6,051 bases of DNA from positions 1 through 6,051 of the forward strand of contig JAJZNY010000117.1 of assembly GCA_021852245.1 (NCBI GenBank). Reading direction: 5' to 3'. Position 1 is the first letter of the stretch. Each line of letters opens with the position of its first letter. This DNA comes from Planctomycetota bacterium. GTDB taxonomy: Bacteria; Planctomycetota; Phycisphaerae; WQYP01. Below, piece after piece: positions 1 to 4,736 of the stretch. The translations under genes were made by a program, and so were the position numbers. The notes under the pieces were generated by a model. The model searched no databases. It saw only the letters and a program-made list of their open reading frames with translations, and was not told the DNA's origin.

Positions 1-222
1 GATTACCAGCTTTACGACAATCGAGCCGATCCGCACCAGTTGCGCAATCTGATTGGCCGTCTCGATACCCGTTGGCCGGATAATAGTATATTGCTGAATT
101 ACGTGGGGCATCGTCGATCCATGCGGGAAATTACCACGCATCTGCGTCAACGTCTCATTGAGCGTATCGTGGAAGCCGGCGAGGTGCGTCCCAAAATCGC
201 TCCCTGGCATTACTATGCCTGA
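1..222 (+). CDS. C-terminal end of a probable sulfatase (partial, start outside window)
   Basis: The reading frame is open from the first base and gives 73 residues before TGA at 220-222. The visible part starts DYQLYDNRADPHQLRNLIG. This matches the closing strand typical of the alkaline-phosphatase-fold sulfatases (arylsulfatase, choline-sulfatase and similar): 'YqLYDlenDPhqlnNL', with Tyr5, Asp6, Asp10-Pro11 and Asn16-Leu17 in place. The rest is a helical tail ending in WHYYA. Family members hydrolyse sulfate esters on polysaccharides or small molecules and are often exported, but the catalytic Cys/Ser-x-Pro-x-Arg site and any signal peptide lie upstream of the window, so substrate and location cannot be judged. 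The assignment rests on one short motif. A related phosphatase-fold enzyme is possible but less likely. Confidence 0.62.
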   Translation, partial: DYQLYDNRADPHQLRNLIGRLDTRWPDNSILLNYVGHRRSMREITTHLRQRLIERIVEAGEVRPKIAPWHYYA

Positions 223-243
223 TGTCACAACAGGGGATGTCAG

Positions 244-342
244 ATGATTCGATTTTCACATGCTCCGCCCGGCCCCTCGCCATGCTGCGGTAGCAACATC
301 GCGGCCAGCTCGGAGCCAGCTGAGCCGGTTGCCTCCCCGTAG
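244..342 (+). CDS. possible 32-aa small ORF (weak candidate)
   Basis: An ATG at 244 opens 32 codons to TAG at 340-342. It starts 21 bases after the sulfatase stop. It has a good Shine-Dalgarno-like AGGGGA at 232-237, six bases before the ATG. The peptide is rich in Pro, Ala and Ser, contains a Cys-Cys pair (PSPCCGS), and has no membrane segment or known motif. It runs through the stem-loop at 303-326 and through the -35 element of the promoter for the next gene, which argues against an independent protein. I do not recognise it. It could be a translated short peptide or chance. Confidence 0.18.
   Translation: MIRFSHAPPGPSPCCGSNIAASSEPAEPVASP
303..326 (+). terminator. stem-loop after the sulfatase gene, no U-tract
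   Basis: GGC plus CAGCT (303-310) can pair with AGCTG plus GCC (318-326) around a seven-base loop, with one bulged A at 323. It lies about 80 bases after the sulfatase stop and directly before the -35 element of the next promoter. There is no T-run behind it, so it is at best a weak or factor-assisted terminator, or an RNA 3'-end stabiliser. Confidence 0.22.
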
Positions 343-358
343 GCCGGCGCCCTATAAT
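329..358 (+). promoter_or_regulatory. sigma70-like promoter for the transglutaminase-like gene
   Basis: There is a perfect -10 TATAAT at 353-358 and a four-of-six -35 TTGCCT at 329-334, separated by 18 bases. Transcription would start near 365, leaving a leader of about 44 bases with the Shine-Dalgarno GGAGG at 399-403. The distance and orientation fit the gene starting at 409. This is the best promoter in the window. Consensus bacterial vegetative promoters are assumed. Confidence 0.6.
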
Positions 359-408
359 CCGCAGGCTGAGAGGTAGATAAAAGCTTCGCTCAGGACTTGG
401 AGGTTGTC

Positions 409-2295
409 ATGAAGTGGGAAAAGTATGGTCTGATGTTACTGGTGGGCGCTCTGGCTGTCGGGGTGCCGTTGGCGCGCGTGGCGGCTGCACCCAAGCTGCA
501 TGCTGCCCCGCCGGCGGCGAAGGTAGTATTTACCCAATACCTTCAACATCGCGTGAGCCACATTCTCACGCAGCTGGAAAATCAGACGAGCTACCGCCAC
601 GGGTTTGTAGAGCTCAACAGGCTCTTTGATCTGGCGATTGCCCGCGATCCGAGGGCCGGCCTCAAGGCACTGGTCGACGTGGACTACGCACGGCGGCTTG
701 TGACTCAGCTGGCTTCGCTCTCCAACGCCGAGCATCGGGCGGTACTGCTGCGGCTGCTGCTTAAGCATCGCGAACTGGGTGAAACGCTGGCGTATCTGGT
801 GGAATCTCATCGCCAGCCGGTCAATCCCATCTACGCCCTGCTGTATAAAATGCACACGGCCCTGGGCAGCAAGATTGTGAAATATCCCAATCTCACGGCG
901 GCGATCTGCGTGACCCTGTACAAACCGTTCCACCGACATCTGAATGAGAATCTGGTGGCATCACCGAGTCCGGTGGACATATTCAATTATTATGTCAAGT
1001 ACCGCCACCTGATGTATTTCGGTATTAAGAATGTACCGGCCCGACTGCTGATTTATGTGGTCGATGACACCAACAGCATCAAGTATATGAAATGGGCGCT
1101 GGCCCGGTATCACGGCGACCCGATGGTGGGGCAGCTTTTTTTCACGATTCAGTACGATTACGGCGCTCTGAGGCCCGGTGCTGTCAAGCGGGTGGATCGC
1201 GCCGGCTACAATCTGCCCAACATTCTCAAATACGGCGGGGTGTGCATCGATCAGGCCTATTTTGCCACCGCCGTCGGCAAGGCGATCGGGGTACCGACCG
1301 CCATCGACGAGGGTATGTCGAGCGTGGTCGGACATGCATGGGTGGGTTTTCTTGAGGCCCGGGGCAATACCGGATGGTGGAATTTTAATACGGGCCGGTA
1401 TTCAGAATATCAGGGGGTCATCGGGACGGTGAAGAATCCGATGACCCGCAGGCGGGAGCCGGACGATTTCATGTCCATCTCCGCCCAGTTGATTCATACC
1501 ACGCAGTCGGACCGCTGGGCGGCGATCGCGCTGACCGATGCGGCCCGGCGCATGCTGTATCTGGAGCAGAAACATGAATCCCTGGCGGTGCAGACGCTGC
1601 CCAAGAACATTATCAAAGCTCGCCCGATACCTCTGGCCGTCACTCCTCACAACACGCTGGCCCTGCTGCGGCGCGCGGTTGATAAATGTCGCGGCTACAG
1701 CGACGAATGGGAAACCGTGGCCCAGATGGCAAGTCTGCACCTGCTTACGCTGGAGGAGAAGCAAGACTGGTCGGACAAGCTCATGCAGCTCTGCGGACAG
1801 CGGTATCCTGATTTTGCCCTGGCGGTTCTCACCCCGATGATCAATTCCATCCGGAATGTTCAGGAGCGGGTTCACCTGTGGAACCGTGTTTTCCCGCTGT
1901 TTGCCAATACACGATTTGATCTGGCGGCACGCATCCGCATGATGCAGGCGGCGGCGTGGGAAAAGCTGAAGAAGGATAACCGCGCCGGGCGGTATCTCAT
2001 GTATGTGATCAACCGCTACACGAATGCCGGTCCGTTTGTCATCACCGCGCTGGAGAAAGCGGCGGCTATTCTCACCCGCCAGGGGCATAAAAATCGCATC
2101 TTGACGCTTTATGAGCAGACCTGGCTGCATATCAGGCCGCCGCCACGCGACATGCTTGCGTTTGAAAATGAAAGTTCATGGTTTCAGGTGGGCAAGAAGT
2201 TGGAGGCCATGCTGAAAGCTCAGGGGCATATGCGTCTTGCGCAGAAAGTGTCCGATGAACTTGAATCCGGCGGTGCGTCGATGCGGGCGCAGTGA
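409..2295 (+). CDS. secreted transglutaminase-like (papain-fold) protein with helical flanks
   Basis: Start: ATG 409 is preferred over the in-frame TTG at 397, because GGAGG at 399-403 sits five bases before the ATG and would lie inside the longer version. This gives 628 aa. Residues 1-27 form a signal peptide (charged MKWEK, hydrophobic core 8-18, Ala-rich end AAA at 25-27), so the protein is exported. Residues about 35-220 are mainly helical. The core at about 225-335 holds YGGVCIDQAYFA (nucleophile Cys279), then AIGVPT, then GHAWVGF (His309), as in transglutaminase-like/DUF553-type cysteine domains. The third position, in GWWNFNTGRY, carries Asn327 rather than the usual Asp. Residues about 370-620 are helical and resemble TPR-like repeats. 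Such domains act as proteases, amidases or cross-linking enzymes; the substrate here is unknown. The promoter at 329-358 suggests a monocistronic unit. The fold is fairly sure; activity is inferred. Confidence 0.82.
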   Translation: MKWEKYGLMLLVGALAVGVPLARVAAAPKLHAAPPAAKVVFTQYLQHRVSHILTQLENQTSYRHGFVELNRLFDLAIARDPRAGLKALVDVDYARRLVTQLASLSNAEHRAVLLRLLLKHRELGETLAYLVESHRQPVNPIYALLYKMHTALGSKIVKYPNLTAAICVTLYKPFHRHLNENLVASPSPVDIFNYYVKYRHLMYFGIKNVPARLLIYVVDDTNSIKYMKWALARYHGDPMVGQLFFTIQYDYGALRPGAVKRVDRAGYNLPNILKYGGVCIDQAYFATAVGKAIGVPTAIDEGMSSVVGHAWVGFLEARGNTGWWNFNTGRYSEYQGVIGTVKNPMTRRREPDDFMSISAQLIHTTQSDRWAAIALTDAARRMLYLEQKHESLAVQTLPKNIIKARPIPLAVTPHNTLALLRRAVDKCRGYSDEWETVAQMASLHLLTLEEKQDWSDKLMQLCGQRYPDFALAVLTPMINSIRNVQERVHLWNRVFPLFANTRFDLAARIRMMQAAAWEKLKKDNRAGRYLMYVINRYTNAGPFVITALEKAAAILTRQGHKNRILTLYEQTWLHIRPPPRDMLAFENESSWFQVGKKLEAMLKAQGHMRLAQKVSDELESGGASMRAQ

Positions 2296-2343
2296 TGGGT
2301 GTCGGCCCGCCAGCTCACTACTGAACCGGTCTCGGTCCCGGCG

Positions 2344-2361
2344 CGCAGGGGGCGGCCTGCG
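2344..2361 (+). terminator. GC-rich stem-loop 48 bases after the transglutaminase-like gene
   Basis: CGCAGG (2344-2349) and CCTGCG (2356-2361) pair perfectly around a six-base loop. Position suggests 3'-end formation for the upstream gene, but no U-tract follows (GGGTCTGTAAAG), so intrinsic termination is doubtful. Confidence 0.25.
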
Positions 2362-2385
2362 GGGTCTGTAAAGTTTCGATGCGGC

Positions 2386-2399
2386 AAACATTAATGTTT
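2386..2399. repeat. 14-bp perfect palindrome AAACATTAATGTTT
   Basis: The two halves AAACATT and AATGTTT are exact reverse complements with no spacer, centred between 2392 and 2393. It is AT-rich inside a GC-rich stretch. The form fits a binding site for a dimeric DNA-binding protein better than an RNA hairpin, since there is no loop. No regulator is identified. Confidence 0.5.
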
Positions 2400-2404
2400 C
2401 ATGA

Positions 2405-2437
2405 CCGACCCGTCTGGGGTCGGGCGGATATCCGCCC
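2405..2437. repeat. overlapping hairpin and 16-bp perfect palindrome
   Basis: CCGACCC (2405-2411) pairs with GGGTCGG (2417-2423) around a five-base loop. Starting at 2422, GGGCGGATATCCGCCC (2422-2437) is a perfect 16-bp palindrome. The two dyads share bases 2422-2423, so in RNA the full hairpins compete slightly at the junction. No T-run follows on either strand. It could be a terminator-like structure, a REP-type repeat unit or an operator. Confidence 0.5.
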
Positions 2438-2468
2438 CGGTTCTTTACCTCCCTGTTCGGCGGTAATG

Positions 2469-2520
2469 ATGCCGCCCGGCATACCGGCTGAGGCGAACCC
2501 CGCCCTGCCCGCATCCGGGC
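2469..2520. repeat. two further short hairpins
   Basis: ATGCC (2469-2473) pairs with GGCAT (2478-2482) around GCCC, and GCCCG (2507-2511) pairs with CGGGC (2516-2520) around CATC. Each is only five base pairs and could be chance alone; they are noted because they continue the row of dyads to their left. Confidence 0.25.
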
Positions 2521-2538
2521 TTGCGCCATCATCCCGCA

Positions 2539-2697
2539 GGTTATCAACCGCAGCCTGAAACTCTATTGATATGAAAATAGCAACATATTCTCATGTGTGG
2601 GAGGATAACCGCCGATAATATTCGCTTGGCGCGACTGCTTCGAGTGCAGTCCGACATAAAAAAACCGGTTAAGCAACCGTAGTTGAGATGCGGTTGA
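2539..2697 (+). promoter_or_regulatory. possible structured 5' leader of the methyltransferase gene
   Basis: TCAACCGCA (2544-2552) and TGCGGTTGA (2689-2697) form a perfect 9-bp inverted repeat that encloses 136 bases and ends 36 bases before the gene. Inside are stem-loops CTATT/AATAG (2563-2580), GACTGC/GCAGTC (2633-2651, seven-base loop) and CGGTT/AACCG (2666-2679, four-base loop). The left arm also overlaps GGTTATC (2539-2545), which can instead pair with GATAACC (2604-2610), so two alternative folds are possible. It matches no riboswitch class I know. Function is inferred from layout only. Confidence 0.28.
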
Positions 2698-2733
2698 CGG
2701 AGAGTTGTCTGTTTAACTGTCCGGAGATTCTTG

Positions 2734-3558
2734 ATGCCTGATCGCAAAGTTCCGGTTCACTCGCTCAAGTCGTTGCACGTCCGAGGAACCGCAGGTCGGA
2801 GGCCCTCTTCGGCCCCGCCGGCCGCGAGAAAGTCGGCTTCCCCATCTCGGGAGCCCGCAGATGCCGCCCACGCCCATTCTGCCGCCACCATGGATATGTC
2901 GGTGATGATTCGTAAGTTCGTCCGCCCCGGAGATTGTGCGGTGGAGCTTGGTTGCGCCGACGGTCGAAATTTGCGTCTGATGGCCGAGGCAGCGGGCGAT
3001 GACGGATGTGTGATCGGTATCGATGCATCGCCCGGTCACATCCACCGCCTTCGCCATAGCCCATCACTGCGGCGGATCAGAAACCTGCGATTATTCCTCT
3101 CACGGGGCGACAGCCTCCCGATTGAGCCCGATGTCGCCGATGTGATCATCTGTCAGGGGTTGGTATCACCGTCCGGATCGCGGCAGGCGGTCTACAGGGA
3201 AATGCTGCGCGTGCTGCGGCCCGGCGGTGTTCTCGTCGTCCATGACATTGTGGTTCACAAACTGCTTCCGCCCGAGATTGCCGATTCAGTGGCGGCTTTT
3301 GCCAGCGGTCTTGCCGGCGCGATTGAGGCGGAAAGTTATCGCCGCATTCTGGAAAGATTAGATCTCCGGGATCTGCAACTCACTCACTGCCCGTCGACCG
3401 ATTTATTGCAGCAACTGCTGATTCCCAGTGCTGCGGAGACAACCGCGGGCCATCAGGTGGCATCCGCCTTGAATGAAGTGCGAAGCATCCTGCCGAATTT
3501 TATATCCGTGGTTCGCATCTTCGCCAGAAAACTCACGCCGGCCGGCTATCCGAGTTAA
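2734..3558 (+). CDS. class I SAM-dependent methyltransferase, ArsM-like layout without its cysteines
   Basis: Start ATG 2734 has GGAG at 2723-2726, seven bases upstream; the product is 274 aa. Residues 1-52 are an Ala/Ser/Pro/Arg-rich, probably disordered extension. The Rossmann core starts near 58: motif I VELGCADG (70-77), acidic strand end VIGIDAS with Asp97 for the ribose of SAM, motif IV region DVADVIIC (133-140), and RVLRPGG (159-165) followed by VLVVHDIV. The next part, LLPPEIADS then FASGLAGAI then ESYRRILERLDL, follows the arsenite methyltransferase (ArsM) pattern of 'LP.....WagCisGAl..eeY...L..aGf'. The Cys expected in that element is Gly192 and the earlier 'sNCV' element reads ICQGLV, so arsenic methylation is unlikely; the substrate is unknown. 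No signal peptide: cytoplasmic. The gene ends in the terminator at 3525-3573. Confidence 0.85.
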   Translation: MPDRKVPVHSLKSLHVRGTAGRRPSSAPPAARKSASPSREPADAAHAHSAATMDMSVMIRKFVRPGDCAVELGCADGRNLRLMAEAAGDDGCVIGIDASPGHIHRLRHSPSLRRIRNLRLFLSRGDSLPIEPDVADVIICQGLVSPSGSRQAVYREMLRVLRPGGVLVVHDIVVHKLLPPEIADSVAAFASGLAGAIEAESYRRILERLDLRDLQLTHCPSTDLLQQLLIPSAAETTAGHQVASALNEVRSILPNFISVVRIFARKLTPAGYPS

Positions 3559-3573
3559 GTTTCTGTTTTTTTT
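3525..3573 (+). terminator. probable intrinsic terminator overlapping the methyltransferase stop codon
   Basis: CAGAAA plus ACTC (3525-3534) pairs with GAGT plus TTTCTG (3552-3555 and 3560-3565), with TAAG at 3556-3559 bulged. The tip holds the palindrome GCCGGCCGGC (3537-3546). Eight T residues follow at 3566-3573. The TAA stop (3556-3558) falls in the bulge, so the 5' arm is coding sequence. The eight-T tail makes this the strongest terminator in the window, and it separates this gene from the one that follows. Confidence 0.65.
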
Positions 3574-3632
3574 GATCTGCGTGTGAAATAAATCGGCAAA
3601 CCATTCGTTACGCCGGGCGTAGAGGATGAATG

Positions 3633-4736
3633 ATGCGCTCCGGCCTCAAAAACATTCTGGTCTTACTGCTGGGAACGTCGGCCATATATGCCTCGCACGC
3701 ATCCGCCGGCACCATCTACCTGAAAAACGGCGATCGCATCACCGGACGCATCATCGAACTCACACCCAACCGTGTGGCGGTCAACACCCGCTTTGCCGGC
3801 GGTATCAACATTCGGCTTTCTACCGTTACGAGATTGGAGAGTCGAAGGCCGGTGAAACTCGTGGGCAAAAATAAGACCGTGCAGATGGTTACCATCAGCC
3901 CGGCTCCGGGAAATGTTGGCTGGGTGGTGCAGCCGGTTAAGGTTACGCTGAAGAAATTCCCAGCCGCTGTGCCGCCTCTGCCGCTGGTGTCGCCGAAACC
4001 TGCACCGCCGCCGGTTGAATCTCTGTTCGGGCCGCATTGGGATAATGAACTCGATCTGGGCGGCACCAACACCACGGGCAACTCTCAAAGCACACAATTT
4101 ACCGGTGGCCTGCGGCTTCACTATGTCCATAAGCCGGATAATCTGCTGATGTCATTTAACGGCGGTTACGGCGTGACCAATGGCAGCCAGTCGCTTGGTT
4201 TTTTCAGCAGCAACATCCTCTGGAAACGGCAAATCACCGAATTCAAGCCCAAATGGATGAAAAAGATATACTTCTTTGCGCAGAATACCAATCGATATGA
4301 TGCGATCGAAGACCTCTCCATCCGCAGCGATACGGAAAGCGGCCTGGGCTACTACCTCTGGAGCAATCACCGCTCGGAATTTGACGCCCGCATCGGCCCG
4401 GGTTACACCTATGCCCGGTATTTCCACGGGCAATCATACAGTTACGTCAATGCCTCGGCGGGGCTGCACTTCATGTATCGCATTGATCCACATGTTAAAT
4501 TCACGCAGACCGCCGACTATGTCACATCGCTGGAAAATGCCCAGGATTATCAGATCAGTTCCCAGAGCAACGGCCATGTCGGGGCGACCAGTTCGCTCTA
4601 TATCGGCCTGCCGCAGGTTGTTCGCGGTATGGGGCTTCGTTTTTCATTTACCGACATGTACGACAATACGGCCGGTACTCAGGGACTCAAGCGCAATTCC
4701 ACACTGCTTATCGCGGGAATGACATTCAAATTTTAA
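3633..4736 (+). CDS. DUF481-family outer-membrane beta-barrel protein with N-terminal SH3-like domain
   Basis: Two in-frame ATGs stand at 3630 and 3633. GAGG at 3622-3625 lies seven bases before the second and four before the first, so 3633 is preferred (367 aa). Residues 1-25 are a signal peptide (core ILVLLLGTSAIYA, cleavage after ASA). Residues 26-76 contain TIYLKNGDRITGRIIEL and then IRLSTVTRLES, the small beta domain often found in front of DUF481 barrels. Residues 104-130 form a Pro-rich linker. From 136 on, WDNELDLGGTNTTGNS opens alternating amphipathic strands typical of DUF481 (YdiY-like, 'salt-induced outer membrane protein'). The chain ends TLLIAGMTFKF, with the terminal Phe of the outer-membrane assembly signal. 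E. coli YdiY is shorter and lacks this long linker. Molecular role is unknown. No strong promoter is visible in the 74-base gap. Confidence 0.85.
   Translation: MRSGLKNILVLLLGTSAIYASHASAGTIYLKNGDRITGRIIELTPNRVAVNTRFAGGINIRLSTVTRLESRRPVKLVGKNKTVQMVTISPAPGNVGWVVQPVKVTLKKFPAAVPPLPLVSPKPAPPPVESLFGPHWDNELDLGGTNTTGNSQSTQFTGGLRLHYVHKPDNLLMSFNGGYGVTNGSQSLGFFSSNILWKRQITEFKPKWMKKIYFFAQNTNRYDAIEDLSIRSDTESGLGYYLWSNHRSEFDARIGPGYTYARYFHGQSYSYVNASAGLHFMYRIDPHVKFTQTADYVTSLENAQDYQISSQSNGHVGATSSLYIGLPQVVRGMGLRFSFTDMYDNTAGTQGLKRNSTLLIAGMTFKF

Larger units (their letters stand above)
2296..2733. other. 438-bp spacer without a convincing gene, dense in inverted repeats
   Basis: No open frame here has both a ribosome site and protein-like composition. 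The minus-strand frames crossing it are Arg/Pro-rich or overlap the neighbouring genes. The left half (2340-2520) is GC-rich with consecutive short dyads: 2344-2361, 2386-2399, 2405-2423, 2422-2437, 2469-2482 and 2507-2520. The right half (2539-2733) is AT-richer and probably holds the promoter and 5' leader of the methyltransferase gene, with more dyads at 2563-2580, 2633-2651 and 2666-2679. No tRNA, known riboswitch consensus or IS end was recognised. Confidence 0.6.

Noticed and set aside
2176..2547. Minus-strand open frame of 123 codons across the transglutaminase 3' end and spacer
   Set aside because: Arg/Pro-rich composition, large overlap with a well-supported plus gene, and it runs through several palindromes; looks like a GC-driven open frame.
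2614..2619. GATAAT as a -10 element for the methyltransferase gene
   Set aside because: Five of six bases match, but nothing like a -35 is found 15-18 bases upstream and there is no extended -10. Likewise TTGACG at 2694-2699 has no -10 at proper spacing.
2544..2747. Minus-strand open frame of 67 codons in the spacer before the methyltransferase
   Set aside because: No recognisable motif, and it runs through the start and ribosome site of the plus gene and the inverted repeats. No independent support.
2881..2893. GCCGCCACCATGG, an exact match to the vertebrate Kozak consensus around an in-frame ATG
   Set aside because: It lies within bacterial coding sequence encoding an Ala-rich stretch, where GCC codons are expected. 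There is no eukaryotic gene structure or vector sequence nearby, so it is taken as coincidence.
3626..3874. ATG at 3626 opening an 82-codon frame overlapping the DUF481 gene
   Set aside because: The ATG directly abuts the GAGG site with no spacing, the product is His/Arg-rich, and the overlapping frame has a signal peptide and family motifs.
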